A stretch of DNA of 64,000 nucleotides from Planococcus sp. ISL-110 (GTDB lineage: Bacteria > Bacillota > Bacilli > Bacillales_A > Planococcaceae), in the NCBI RefSeq assembly GCF_018613575.1, contig NZ_JAGGPX010000027.1:83085-147084 (forward strand), in the 5' to 3' direction. Shown piece after piece: positions 7,347 to 16,077 of the stretch. The notes beneath the pieces were generated by a model. The model was given only the letters and a program-made list of their open reading frames with translations. It made no database searches and was not told the DNA's origin. Numbering within the stretch: the first letter of the stretch is position 1; each line of letters opens with the position of its first letter. A program made the position numbers and the translations under genes.

Positions 7347-9128
7347 ATGGAGCAATCAAAAACATTGATCAAAGGCGGCAGTTTCTTAATCGAAGATGCG
7401 GACCTGTCACGTGTGTTCACACCGGAAGATTTCACGGAAGAACAAAAAATGATCGCAAAGACGACGGAGGATTACGTCAATACAGAAGTAATGCCGGTTG
7501 TTGAAAATTTGGAAAACCACGAGTTCGAGCATTCGGTTCGTTTGTTGAAAACAGCTGGAGAACTTGGTCTTCTAGGTGCCGATGTTCCGGAACAATACGG
7601 CGGTTTGGGCTTGGATAAAATCGCATCTGCGTTGATTGCTGAAAAAATGTCGAAAGCAGGCGGCTTCTCGATCACTCACGGAGCGCACGTCGGCATCGGT
7701 TCATTGCCAATCGTCCTCTTCGGAAATGAAGAACAAAAACAAAGCTACCTGCCAAGATTGGCAACAGGCGAAATGATTGCAGCTTACGCATTGACTGAGC
7801 CAAGCTCAGGATCGGATGCACTTGGTGCAAAAACAGTAGCCAAACTGAACGAAGCGGGTACGCATTATGTCTTGAACGGTGAAAAGCAGTGGATCACCAA
7901 CGCTGGATTTGCGGATGTGTTCGTGGTCTATGCAAAAATTGACGGAGACAAATTCTCAGCCTTTATTGTAGAACGTGAATTCCCTGGTGTTTCTGTTGGG
8001 CCGGAAGAAAAGAAAATGGGCATTAAATCGTCTTCGACACGTACATTGATCCTGGAGGATGCTGAAGTTCCTGTGGAAAACCTATTGGGTGAAGCGGGGC
8101 GTGGACATATTATCGCGTTCAACATCTTGAACATTGGCCGCTACAAATTAGGAGTGGGTACAATCGGCGCATCTAAACGCGCTATGGAATTGACGATCCC
8201 TTATACAAATCAGCGCCAGCAGTTCAAGATGGCGATTTCTTCATTCAACTTGACGCGCGAAAAATTGGCGACGATGGCATCTAAATTGTATGCTGTGGAA
8301 AGCTCAGTTTATCGCACCGTCGGTTTGTTCGAAGACCGCATGAGCGGATTTACGGATGAGCAGCAGGCAGATGGCAAACTGGTAGCTGACTCGATCGCTG
8401 AATTTGCTGTGGAATGCTCACTGAATAAATTTTTTGGTACAGAAACATTGGATTACATCGTGGACGAGGGTGTTCAACTGCATGGCGGCTACGGCTTTAT
8501 GCAGGAATATGAAATCGAGCGCATTTACCGCGACTCACGCATCAACCGTATTTTTGAAGGTACCAACGAAATCAACCGTCTGCTGGTACCAGGAACTTTA
8601 TTGCGCAAAGCGATGAAAGGCGAATTGCCTTTATTGCAGCATGCACAGCAGCTTCAGGAAGAATTGTTGATGATGATGCCTGAAGAAGTGGGCACAGAAG
8701 CATTGGCGCAGGAAAAATACCTGGTGAAAAACGCCAAGAAAATCGCATTGCTTGCAACCGGGCTTGCAGCTCAGACCTACGGCACGAAACTGGAAGCGGA
8801 GCAGGAAGTTCTTGTCAATATCGCAGACATCGTCAGCAACGTCTTTGCAATGGAGTCGGTAGTGCTTCGTACAGAAAAAGCGATTGCTGCTTCAGGTGAA
8901 GAAAAAGCCAAGCAAAAACTTCTATATACACAGATCTACTGCCAGGAAGCATTTGATCAAATCGAAAAGGATGCAAAAGAAACATTGATCGCTGCAATCG
9001 AGGGCGACAACCAGCGCATGATGCTTTCTGCATTGCGCAAATTGACTCGCTCAACGCCTTACAATGTCATCGCGAAAAAACGCGAAGCAGCTGTCAAGCT
9101 GATCGACGTTGAAAAATACGTCGTATAA
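7347..9128 (+). CDS. fadE: Acyl-CoA dehydrogenase FadE
   Basis: FAD-dependent enzyme that makes the trans-2 double bond in acyl-CoA, the first oxidation of the beta-oxidation cycle. Seen: the FAD/substrate segment YALTEPSSGSDA, the acyl-CoA dehydrogenase C-terminal motif GGYGFMQEYEIERIYRDSR and the catalytic-type glutamate (about residue 404) in IFEGTNE. At 593 residues it is longer than ordinary ~380-residue dehydrogenases because of a C-terminal helical extension, as in B. subtilis FadE (YusJ). The ATG follows AGGAGG. A strong terminator lies after it, and yusI and gcvH follow in the same order as in B. subtilis. Confidence 0.96.
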   Translation: MEQSKTLIKGGSFLIEDADLSRVFTPEDFTEEQKMIAKTTEDYVNTEVMPVVENLENHEFEHSVRLLKTAGELGLLGADVPEQYGGLGLDKIASALIAEKMSKAGGFSITHGAHVGIGSLPIVLFGNEEQKQSYLPRLATGEMIAAYALTEPSSGSDALGAKTVAKLNEAGTHYVLNGEKQWITNAGFADVFVVYAKIDGDKFSAFIVEREFPGVSVGPEEKKMGIKSSSTRTLILEDAEVPVENLLGEAGRGHIIAFNILNIGRYKLGVGTIGASKRAMELTIPYTNQRQQFKMAISSFNLTREKLATMASKLYAVESSVYRTVGLFEDRMSGFTDEQQADGKLVADSIAEFAVECSLNKFFGTETLDYIVDEGVQLHGGYGFMQEYEIERIYRDSRINRIFEGTNEINRLLVPGTLLRKAMKGELPLLQHAQQLQEELLMMMPEEVGTEALAQEKYLVKNAKKIALLATGLAAQTYGTKLEAEQEVLVNIADIVSNVFAMESVVLRTEKAIAASGEEKAKQKLLYTQIYCQEAFDQIEKDAKETLIAAIEGDNQRMMLSALRKLTRSTPYNVIAKKREAAVKLIDVEKYVV

Positions 9129-9136
9129 TGAATGAG

Positions 9137-9179
9137 GAAAACAGGCAAACCCGATAAAATCGAGTTTGCCTGTTTTTTA
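9137..9179 (+). terminator. Terminator of fadE
   Basis: Long stem AAAACAGGCAAAC/GTTTGCCTGTTTT followed by TTTT, just after the stop codon. Confidence 0.9.
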
Positions 9180-9232
9180 TTCATCGACCGACTGCCTTCT
9201 TTTTGGTAAGCTTGAAAAAAGGGGGTTCTAAA

Positions 9233-9586
9233 TTGATTACGTATTACGCATATCCAAAATGTATAACTTGCCGCAAAGCGAAAAGCTGGCTGGAACAAAA
9301 TGGCGTGGAGTACAATGAAGTTCACATTGCAGAGAATCCGCCAACAAAAGAACAAATGGCTGAAATCCATCAGGCAAGTGGTTTAGAATTGAAGAAGTTT
9401 TTCAATACGAGCGGTCTGGTTTATCGTTCGCTGAGCTTGAAAGACAAGCTGTCTGACATGACACAAGAACAGCAATTAGAGCTTCTAGCTTCAAATGGCA
9501 TGCTGATCAAACGCCCGTTGGCTTGGGATGGCAAAAATGTGACACTTGGCTTTAAAGAAGCAGACTATCAAAATAGCTGGTTGTAA
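9233..9586 (+). CDS. yusI: ArsC/Spx-family thioredoxin-fold protein (YusI type)
   Basis: Small protein of 117 residues in the arsenate-reductase/Spx superfamily. Seen: the N-terminal CITC (CxxC) after the first strand, the FFNTSGLVYR segment, and the conserved LIKRPLAWDGKNVTLGF near the C-terminus, where the Arg-Pro pair is a family mark. The TTG at 9233 is the start because a GGGGG ribosome site lies six bases upstream; in-frame codons before it have none. Its place between fadE and gcvH is conserved in B. subtilis. Whether it reduces a substrate or binds RNA polymerase like Spx is unknown; it lacks recognisable Spx-specific features beyond CxxC. Confidence 0.85.
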   Translation: MITYYAYPKCITCRKAKSWLEQNGVEYNEVHIAENPPTKEQMAEIHQASGLELKKFFNTSGLVYRSLSLKDKLSDMTQEQQLELLASNGMLIKRPLAWDGKNVTLGFKEADYQNSWL

Positions 9587-9602
9587 GGAGGACCTCGTCA
9601 TC

Positions 9603-9671
9603 TTGTATTTCACAGCTGTTTATGTCAAACTGAACTTGAATGAACTACATAATTTGGAGGGGTCAAGATGA
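9603..9671 (+). CDS. Possible 22-residue leader peptide overlapping gcvH
   Basis: TTG-started frame ([20 protein letters not shown] and two more residues) about ten bases after AAGGAGG at 9586-9592. Its TGA stop overlaps the ATG of gcvH as ATGA, an arrangement that allows translational coupling. It is short and has a weak start codon, so it may be chance. Confidence 0.25.
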   Translation: MYFTAVYVKLNLNELHNLEGSR

Positions 9672-10048
9672 GCACACCAGCAGAACTTCGTTATTCAAAA
9701 GAACATGAATGGGTCAAAGTCGAAGACGGCAATGCGCGTATTGGAATTACTCATTTCGCACAGGCTGAATTGGGAGATATCGTTTTCGTGGAGCTTCCAC
9801 AAGTTGGCGATGAACTGAAAAAAGACCAGCCTTTTGGTAGTGTTGAATCCGTTAAAACGGTTTCGGAATTGTATGCGCCAATCAGCGGCAAAGTGATCGA
9901 GGTCAACGCTGAGCTTGAAGACAGCCCGGAATTCGTCAACGAGTCACCATACGAACAGGCTTGGATGGTCGTTATTGAAGCCCCTTCTGAAGAAGAAGTC
10001 AATGAATTGATGACAGCAGACCAATACAAAGAAATGATCAACGAGTAA
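9668..10048 (+). CDS. gcvH: Glycine cleavage system H protein
   Basis: Lipoyl-carrier protein. It shuttles the aminomethyl group in glycine cleavage, and in Bacillales also acts as the entry point and relay for lipoate made by octanoyl transfer and LipA. Seen: the lipoylation site [15 protein letters not shown] with Lys63, the N-terminal [11 protein letters not shown], and an acidic C-terminus; 126 residues is normal. Strong GGAGG before the ATG. No glycine-cleavage P or T genes lie near, which fits the lipoate-relay role; lipA is 20 kb downstream in the same window. Confidence 0.96.
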   Translation: MSTPAELRYSKEHEWVKVEDGNARIGITHFAQAELGDIVFVELPQVGDELKKDQPFGSVESVKTVSELYAPISGKVIEVNAELEDSPEFVNESPYEQAWMVVIEAPSEEEVNELMTADQYKEMINE

Positions 10049-10054
10049 TCCCTT

Positions 10055-10083
10055 AAAAGCGCCTGTGTTTTGGCGCTTTTTTT
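10055..10083 (+). terminator. Terminator of gcvH
   Basis: Stem AAAAGCGCC/GGCGCTTTT with a loop of eight bases and a T run. Confidence 0.88.
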
Positions 10084-10338
10084 CGTTCCGATTCTTTCGT
10101 CTGTTTTGAAGGTGCGATCTTTTGTTTACGTATCGAGGCCTGAAAAAGTGTTGAAAATAGACTAAAGCCAGATTCATTGTTATTTTAAAAGTACGGATTA
10201 AGCCGCATATGCACAAGCTGAAAAGTGAAGGGAATTTATGGACTGGCAATAGCAGCAGTATTGTGGGAAGTACAAAATCGTTTAGTATTAATGGACATCA
10301 GAACTTTTCTTATTCTATATTCAATGGGGTGGGTGTTT

Positions 10339-10677
10339 ATGGGAAAGGTGATTGTGGTGGAGGGGATCAGTGATAAGTCGAGGATTGCTCCGCTCATTGC
10401 AGAACCCGTGACGATTCTTTGCACAAATGGTACAGTAAGTGTATCGAGACTTGAAGAATTATTGCTGCCTTACGAAGGCCAGGACATTATCATATTAGTG
10501 GATGCAGACTCTTCAGGAGAAAAACTGCGGAAGCTGGTTAAGCGTGAATTTCCCGAAGCCCGCCACTTTTACGTCAATCGGAGCTATAAGGAAGTCGCGG
10601 CAACGCCGCTCCGAATTCTGATGGACGTGCTCATCACAGCGAATGTCCAGGTCAAAAAGCTATTGATAGAGGGATGA
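10339..10677 (+). CDS. yusF: Toprim-domain protein (YusF type)
   Basis: Protein of 112 residues made almost entirely of one Toprim domain, the metal-binding nucleotidyl-transfer/hydrolase fold of primases, topoisomerases and RNase M5. Seen: the glutamate motif VIVVEGISDK at the N-terminus and the DxD motif ILVDADSSGEKLR in the middle. The ATG at 10339 follows GGGGTGGG; the frame extends upstream to 10225 but without a ribosome site. The next gene starts four bases before its stop (ATGA), so the two are translationally coupled. The role is not known; a small RNA- or DNA-processing nuclease related to RnmV is a reasonable guess. Confidence 0.82.
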   Translation: MGKVIVVEGISDKSRIAPLIAEPVTILCTNGTVSVSRLEELLLPYEGQDIIILVDADSSGEKLRKLVKREFPEARHFYVNRSYKEVAATPLRILMDVLITANVQVKKLLIEG

Positions 10678-11009
10678 AGAAGATGAAGGAATGGACACAT
10701 AAAGAATGGATCAAAGAAAAGAATACCAAACACATCACGGCGTTTTATCTGTACACGCCGATGTGTGGAACCTGCCAGGTGGCTTCAAAAATGTTGACTG
10801 TTGTCACAGAATTGTTGCCTGACCTCCAGATAGGCAAAGCGAACTTGAATTATGTTCAGGAAATCGCGGGCTTATATGAAGTGGAAAGTGTGCCGTGCCT
10901 GCTGATTACGGAGGATGGCAAACTGAAGGAAAAGATTTATGCCTTTCAGTCGGTGCCATATTTATATGGCAAATTAAAATCTGTTGACGAATATAGCCCG
11001 ACATGGTAA
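10674..11009 (+). CDS. yusE: Thioredoxin-like protein (YusE type)
   Basis: Thioredoxin-fold protein of 111 residues. Seen: the CxxC motif MCGTC after the strand ITAFYLYTP, and the cis-proline region VESVPCLLITEDG, where the residue after Pro is another Cys. The ATG overlaps the stop of the Toprim gene; an in-frame ATG at 10683 is an alternative start. The pair yusF-yusE is kept next to gcvH in B. subtilis. The target is unknown. Confidence 0.85.
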   Translation: MKKMKEWTHKEWIKEKNTKHITAFYLYTPMCGTCQVASKMLTVVTELLPDLQIGKANLNYVQEIAGLYEVESVPCLLITEDGKLKEKIYAFQSVPYLYGKLKSVDEYSPTW

Positions 11010-11068
11010 ATTGAAATTCTGATAAGAAAAGTACAAGCGTCTTTAGAGTAGCAAGAAGCGCTGTAGCA

Positions 11069-11097
11069 TGAACAAAAAATTCATACGTTCTTATGCT
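11069..11097 (+). promoter_or_regulatory. Possible promoter of the metNIQ transcript
   Basis: -10 TATGCT at 11092-11097 with a weak -35 TGAACA at 11069-11074, spacing 17. It starts transcription about 15 bases before the SAM riboswitch. Confidence 0.4.
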
Positions 11098-11119
11098 TTC
11101 AAATAATTTCATATCGAAA

Positions 11120-11225
11120 CTCTTATTAAGAGTGGTGGAGGGAAGTGCCCTATGAAGCCCGGCAACCGTCATGAAAATGAAATGGTGCCAAATCACACGA
11201 AGCGAAAGCTTTGGAAGATGAGAGA
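11120..11225 (+). ncRNA. SAM-I riboswitch (S box)
   Basis: Seen: CTCTTATTAAGAGTGGTGGAGGGA at the 5' end, the core CCCTATGAAGCCCGGCAACC, ATGGTGCCAAAT, and the closing GGAAGATGAGAG that pairs back to the start. These are the conserved elements of the SAM-I aptamer. A terminator follows at 11249. High S-adenosylmethionine should stop transcription of the methionine importer metNIQ. Confidence 0.95.
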
Positions 11226-11248
11226 TTGGTTTCCGTATAATATACGTT

Positions 11249-11289
11249 TGCCCTTCTGCTCAGTTCTGCGCGGAAGGGCTTTTTATTTT
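11249..11289 (+). terminator. Riboswitch-controlled terminator before metN
   Basis: Stem GCCCTTC/GAAGGGC (11250-11256 and 11273-11279) with a T-rich tail, directly downstream of the SAM aptamer. Confidence 0.88.
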
Positions 11290-11312
11290 TAGAATGTAGG
11301 GGTGTTCAAGAA

Positions 11313-12338
11313 ATGATTGAGTTAAAAAAAGTGACGAAAAAGTTCGATACGGGCAAAGCGGTCCTTACGGCTGTCGACCAAGTCGATTTATCCATTTCTG
11401 ATGGTGAAATATTCGGCATCATCGGATACAGCGGAGCCGGTAAGAGTACATTGATCCGTTTGCTTAATGGATTGGAAAAACCCAGTTCAGGGACGGTAGA
11501 GATTAACGGGCAGACGATTACAGCGATCAAAGGCGGGGAATTGCGCAAAGCCCGCCAGAAGGTCAGCATGATCTTCCAGCATTTTAACTTGCTGTGGTCC
11601 CGTACGGTAAAAGAAAACATCGAATTTCCACTTGAAATTGCCGGAGCGGCAAAAGCACAGCGAGGCAAACGGGTTCAGGAGCTGATCGAACTGGTCGGAT
11701 TGACCGGCCGTGAAAATGCTTATCCATCGGAGCTTTCAGGTGGCCAGAAACAACGCGTCGGCATTGCCCGTGCACTGGCAAACGACCCGGAAGTCCTGTT
11801 ATGTGATGAAGCGACTTCTGCACTTGACCCTGAAACAACAGATGCGATCTTGGATTTGCTGGTGGACATCAACAAGCGATTGGGATTGACAATTGTCTTG
11901 ATCACACATGAAATGCACGTCATCCGAAAGATTTGCCACCGCGTGGCAGTCATGGAGGGCGGCCGGGTTGTTGAACTTGGCGATGTACTGAATGTTTTCC
12001 AATCACCAAAAGAAGAAATCACCAAACGATTTGTAGCACAGGTGACCGATTCCGGCGATTCGCAGGAAACCATCAAAAACCTGCGGGAATTATACCCGAC
12101 AGGCGAATTGGTGAAATTGGTTTTTGTCGGTGATCAAACCGAACAGCCAATCCTGACAAAACTCATCCGCAGCCATTCTGTGGAAGTCAATATTGTTCAG
12201 GGCAATATCTCGCACACACAGCGCGGGGCCTATGGAACGCTGATTCTCCAGTTAAAAGGCTCAATAACAGAAATTGAAGAAGCACTGGCATTCCTTCGCT
12301 CAGAAGATGTTCAGGCGGAGGTGATGCACAATGATTGA
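11313..12338 (+). CDS. metN: Methionine ABC importer ATP-binding protein MetN
   Basis: ATPase that powers uptake of methionine through MetI with the lipoprotein MetQ. Seen: Walker A GYSGAGKST (residues 38-46), the signature LSGGQKQRV (~141), Walker B VLLCDEATSALD (~161-172), the switch histidine in ITHEMHV, and a C-terminal NIL domain (about 265-341) that binds methionine and inhibits transport in this family. 341 residues is normal. It overlaps metI by eight bases and sits under the SAM riboswitch. Confidence 0.97.
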   Translation: MIELKKVTKKFDTGKAVLTAVDQVDLSISDGEIFGIIGYSGAGKSTLIRLLNGLEKPSSGTVEINGQTITAIKGGELRKARQKVSMIFQHFNLLWSRTVKENIEFPLEIAGAAKAQRGKRVQELIELVGLTGRENAYPSELSGGQKQRVGIARALANDPEVLLCDEATSALDPETTDAILDLLVDINKRLGLTIVLITHEMHVIRKICHRVAVMEGGRVVELGDVLNVFQSPKEEITKRFVAQVTDSGDSQETIKNLRELYPTGELVKLVFVGDQTEQPILTKLIRSHSVEVNIVQGNISHTQRGAYGTLILQLKGSITEIEEALAFLRSEDVQAEVMHND

Positions 12339-12999
12339 TTCGTTATTCCCCAATGTAGATTGGGACAGCATGTGGGAAGCCACACTTGAAACACTGTATA
12401 TGACAGCCTTATCGACCGTATTTACGTTCGTCATCGGTTTAGCTCTCGGGATTTTATTGTTTTTGACGGCACCGAAGCAATTATGGGCAAATAAAATCGT
12501 TAATTGGCTGACAGGGGCATTCGTCAATATTTTCCGCTCGATTCCCTTTATTATCCTGATCATCTTATTGATTCCTTTTACTTTGTTCCTGATGGGTTCT
12601 ATTCGTGGACCCAATGCAGCTTTGCCTGCATTGATCATCGGTTCAGCTCCATTTTATGCGCGTATGGTACTGATTGCATTGAAGGAAATTGATAAAGGCG
12701 TCATCGAAGCAGCTCGTTCAATGGGCGCGACGACCGGCACGATTATCTGGAAAGTATTGTTGCCAGAATCGAAACCGGCGTTGATTTCCGGTATAACGGT
12801 CACGGCCATTGCATTGGTCGGCTATACAGCCATGGCAGGCATCATTGGTGCTGGCGGCCTTGGAACCTTAGCTTTCCTGGACGGTTTCCAACGGAGCCGT
12901 GAAGACGTCACCTTGATGGCGACGATTTTGATCCTGATCATCGTCTTTGTCATTCAGTTTATCGGTGACTTGGTAACAACAAAAGCAGACAAACGGTAA
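12331..12999 (+). CDS. metI: Methionine ABC importer permease MetI
   Basis: Integral membrane permease of the methionine importer, 222 residues with about five hydrophobic helices. Seen: the ABC-permease EAA loop EAARSMGATTGTIIWKVLLP, which contacts the MetN ATPase. In B. subtilis the same gene is called metP. It overlaps the end of metN and is followed 57 bases later by metQ, forming one operon. Confidence 0.96.
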   Translation: MIDSLFPNVDWDSMWEATLETLYMTALSTVFTFVIGLALGILLFLTAPKQLWANKIVNWLTGAFVNIFRSIPFIILIILLIPFTLFLMGSIRGPNAALPALIIGSAPFYARMVLIALKEIDKGVIEAARSMGATTGTIIWKVLLPESKPALISGITVTAIALVGYTAMAGIIGAGGLGTLAFLDGFQRSREDVTLMATILILIIVFVIQFIGDLVTTKADKR

Positions 13000-13056
13000 T
13001 AGCGGATTTTATTTTCCGAGATATATATAAAACACAACAAAAGGGAGAGATTCAAC

Positions 13057-13869
13057 ATGAAGAAATTTGTAGCAGGAACAGCATTAACAGCTTTGGTACT
13101 CGCAGGATGCGGAAATGGTGGGGAAAGTGAAGAAGAGTCGAACACATTGCGTGTAGGCGCTTCAAACGTGCCGCATGCTGAAATTTTAGAGCAGGCACAA
13201 CCGATTCTAGAAGAGCAGGGTATTGAGCTTGAAATCGAAACCTACCAGGATTATATCCTGCCGAATGAAGATTTAGAGTCAGGTGAAATTGACGCCAACT
13301 ATTTCCAGCACATGCCTTATTTGGAGTCTCAAGTAGCGGACCATGGCTATGAATTCGAAAACGCCGGCAGCATCCATATCGAACCGATTGGTGTCTACTC
13401 TCAGGATCATACTTCTCTTGATGAACTTCCTGAAGGTGGAACAATCTTGATGAGCAACTCGGTTGCGGATCATGGCCGCATTCTTTCTATGCTTGAAGCT
13501 GAAGGCTTGATCACGTTAGCTGAAGGTGTAGAAAAAACAGCTGCTGAAGTGAGCGATGTTGTTGAAAATCCGAAAGATCTTCAATTTGATGCCAACTATG
13601 AAGCAGCATTGCTTGTTCAAATGTACGAGTCAGGTGAAGGCGATGCAGTTTTGATCAACTCAAACTATGCGATTGATGCAGACATCAACCCGTTGGAAGA
13701 TTCGATTGCTCTTGAATCTTCGGATTCACCATACGCCAATATTATTGCGGTGCGCGCTGGTGATGAAGAAAACGACAACATCACAGCATTAGTGGAAGTA
13801 TTAAAATCCCAGGAAATCCAGGATTTCATTTTGGAAGAATGGGGCGGCTCAGTCGTACCAGTAGAATAA
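13057..13869 (+). CDS. metQ: Methionine-binding lipoprotein MetQ
   Basis: Extracytoplasmic methionine-binding protein anchored by lipid. Seen: lipoprotein signal peptide with lipobox LAGC, lipidated Cys18, an acidic linker, then the NLPA domain with LRVGASNVPHAEILEQAQP, DANYFQHMPYL and a late DAVLINSNYAIDA. 270 residues is the family length. Last gene of metNIQ; a terminator follows. Confidence 0.96.
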   Translation: MKKFVAGTALTALVLAGCGNGGESEEESNTLRVGASNVPHAEILEQAQPILEEQGIELEIETYQDYILPNEDLESGEIDANYFQHMPYLESQVADHGYEFENAGSIHIEPIGVYSQDHTSLDELPEGGTILMSNSVADHGRILSMLEAEGLITLAEGVEKTAAEVSDVVENPKDLQFDANYEAALLVQMYESGEGDAVLINSNYAIDADINPLEDSIALESSDSPYANIIAVRAGDEENDNITALVEVLKSQEIQDFILEEWGGSVVPVE

Positions 13870-13875
13870 TCTTTT

Positions 13876-13904
13876 AAAAAAGCATCCTCCGGGATGCTTT
13901 TTAT
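13876..13904 (+). terminator. Terminator of metNIQ
   Basis: Stem AAAAAGCATCC/GGGATGCTTTTT with a short loop and T run. Confidence 0.88.
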
Positions 13905-14021
13905 TTTGTTCAAATAATAAAAATATTTCGTGTTTTAATGTATACCTTACATTTTGAGAAGGTCTGTGCTACTTTTGAATAATGTAAAAGAAGCATTTGT
14001 TCATATGAGGGGGACATGTTC

Positions 14022-15194
14022 ATGAAGTTCAATTTTGGTTTGTTGCCGCGTATCGTTGTGGCAATTATTTTAGGGGTGCTAATTGGGTTGATTGCACCAG
14101 AAGGTTTGGTGAGGGTCTTTGCGACGTTCACATCGATTTTCGGTAATTTCTTAAACTTTGTCGTGCCGCTGATCATTCTCGGGTTTATTGCTCCGGGAAT
14201 CGCAAAATTAGGAAAAGGCTCTGGAAAACTCTTGGGAGTAGCTACCGGAGTTGCCTACGCTTCTACGGTTGTAGCAGGAATTATGGCATTCTTTGTTGCG
14301 ACAATGGTGCTGCCTAACTTTATGAAAGCAGGATCTCTAAGCAGTATGGCAGATCCGGAACATGCTTTGGCAGCTTCGTTAATTGCACTTGATATGCCTC
14401 CTGTTTTTGGCGTCATGTCTGCTTTGATCCTGGCTTTCCTTCTGGGTATCGGGATGGCATCGACAGGCAGCAAGACCATGGTATCGTTTTTTGATGAATT
14501 CCAGGCGATTATTGAAAAAACGATTTCCTATATCATCATTCCTTTGTTGCCGTTCCATATTTTTGGTATTTTTGCCAATATGGCATATGGTGGAGCAGTC
14601 TTTGAAATTTTATCGTTATTTGCTATCGTCTTTGTGATGATCATCATTCTTCACTGGAGCATGCTTTTGCTTCAATATTCAGCTGCTGGAGCTTTGAAAA
14701 GCAGAAATCCATTTTCAATCCTGAAAACCATGATGCCTGCTTATTTCACGGCATTGGGTACTCAGTCTTCTGCAGCGACAATCCCGGTTACTTTGCGTCA
14801 AGCCCGCAAATCCGGAGCCAATGAACGGGTAGCGGACTTTACAGTTCCGTTATTTGCGACCATCCACTTATCTGGTAGTACTATCACCTTAGTCTCGTGT
14901 GCCATCGGTGTTGTACTGTTGACAGGTGGGGTACCGACATTTGGAAGTTTCTTTCCCTTCATTCTAATGCTGGGTGTCACGATGATAGCGGCACCTGGAG
15001 TTCCAGGCGGTGCTGTAATGGCAGCAATCGGATTACTGGAAATTATGCTCGGATTTGACCCTACAATGGTTGCTTTGATGATCGCGCTTTATATGGCACA
15101 GGACAGCTTTGGTACGGCAGCCAACGTCACTGGTGACGGCGCATTGGCACATATTGTCGACCGTTTCACCAACGGCCGAAAAAGTTTAGAATAG
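14022..15194 (+). CDS. Dicarboxylate/amino acid:cation symporter (DAACS family)
   Basis: Sodium- or proton-coupled carrier of the glutamate/aspartate/C4-dicarboxylate family, 390 residues, about eight membrane helices plus re-entrant loops. Seen: the serine-rich hairpin region TQSSAATIPVTLRQA, HLSGSTITLVSCAIGV in place of the usual NMDGT helix, and the second hairpin APGVPGGAVMAA, ending in AANVTGDGALAHIVD where DAACS proteins keep N-x-x-GD. The ATG at 14022 lies eight bases after GAGGGGG; the ATG at 14016 is only two bases away. Monocistronic. The exact substrate is undecided. Confidence 0.87.
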   Translation: MKFNFGLLPRIVVAIILGVLIGLIAPEGLVRVFATFTSIFGNFLNFVVPLIILGFIAPGIAKLGKGSGKLLGVATGVAYASTVVAGIMAFFVATMVLPNFMKAGSLSSMADPEHALAASLIALDMPPVFGVMSALILAFLLGIGMASTGSKTMVSFFDEFQAIIEKTISYIIIPLLPFHIFGIFANMAYGGAVFEILSLFAIVFVMIIILHWSMLLLQYSAAGALKSRNPFSILKTMMPAYFTALGTQSSAATIPVTLRQARKSGANERVADFTVPLFATIHLSGSTITLVSCAIGVVLLTGGVPTFGSFFPFILMLGVTMIAAPGVPGGAVMAAIGLLEIMLGFDPTMVALMIALYMAQDSFGTAANVTGDGALAHIVDRFTNGRKSLE

Positions 15195-15293
15195 CAGGAC
15201 TATTCGCCTTATTATGACTGTTTAAAAAGGTCTATTCTATTGGTAATTTCTGTGCTATTATAGCGAAGATATTATACAATAGGGGGAACCAAT

Positions 15294-15818
15294 GTGAAGA
15301 AATTATGGGCAATCGGATTAACGGCAGCAGTTCTATTAACTGCCTGTGGAGAAGAGGAATCAACTGAGCCGACGGAAACAACAGCCGGCGCTGAAAGTTC
15401 TGGAGACAGTAAAGAAGTTAAGCAGGAACTGATGAAATTTTATATGTCGATTCCAAATGCGATCAATGCGGTGGATGCTGACTTGAATGCATTTGAGATG
15501 AATCAGGCAGAAGGCACCTTGCCGGAAGGTGAAGAACTTCAGACGATGAAAAATGCAGCAATCGCTTCTGCTGAAGAAGCAGCGGGCGCTGTCGATACTA
15601 TAGAAATTCCAGCAGCATTGGAAGAACGGCAAGGAAAGATTGAAACTGCGTTTGCGGCAATGCGCGAATCGTATGAAATGAAAGCCGAAGAATTGACGAA
15701 AGATGCATCTTTTGAAGCAGCTGACGAAAAATTCGGAGAAGCCGATGCAATGTTAAACGAATTGCTTGAAGAGCAGGAGTTAGCTGCATCAAGCATTTAC
15801 AACGAAGTTTCACAATAG
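15294..15818 (+). CDS. Lipoprotein of unknown function, helical
   Basis: Secreted lipoprotein of 174 residues. Seen: signal peptide with lipobox LTAC (Cys18), an acidic, Thr/Ser-rich linker (EEESTEPTETTAG), then an almost wholly alpha-helical body very rich in Glu and Ala. The start is GTG at 15294, seven bases after AGGGGG; the ATG two bases earlier runs straight into a stop. It stands alone with its own terminator. No family is recognised; the composition suggests a surface-exposed coiled or bundle domain. Confidence 0.75.
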   Translation: MKKLWAIGLTAAVLLTACGEEESTEPTETTAGAESSGDSKEVKQELMKFYMSIPNAINAVDADLNAFEMNQAEGTLPEGEELQTMKNAAIASAEEAAGAVDTIEIPAALEERQGKIETAFAAMRESYEMKAEELTKDASFEAADEKFGEADAMLNELLEEQELAASSIYNEVSQ

Positions 15819-15827
15819 ATAAAGTGG

Positions 15828-15860
15828 CCCCTGACAAGCAATTGTCAGGGGTTTTGATTT
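15828..15860 (+). terminator. Terminator of the helical lipoprotein gene
   Basis: Perfect stem CCCCTGACA/TGTCAGGGG with a six-base loop, followed by TTTTGATTTT. Confidence 0.9.
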
Positions 15861-16077
15861 TAGATCAATGCGAAAAAGTTAGTTTTTCAGTCTGATTTAT
15901 TCATTCCAACCTATAGAGTGTAACTGTAAGACAAAAGTTCTATTTTCAGATTAATTAGACTATTTATGTGTTTATTTGATATTCCGTGGGGTATAATAGC
16001 TAAAGTAATCTACAAAACCCCAAGATTGAAAGGAATGGTTCAATATCGAATCGAACGGAATTGAAAAGACCGAGAAA

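Noticed and set aside
10084..10338. N-terminal extension of the Toprim gene from ATG 10225
   Set aside because: The extra 38 residues are unlike Toprim proteins and the ribosome site fits 10339; the gap otherwise shows nothing definite.
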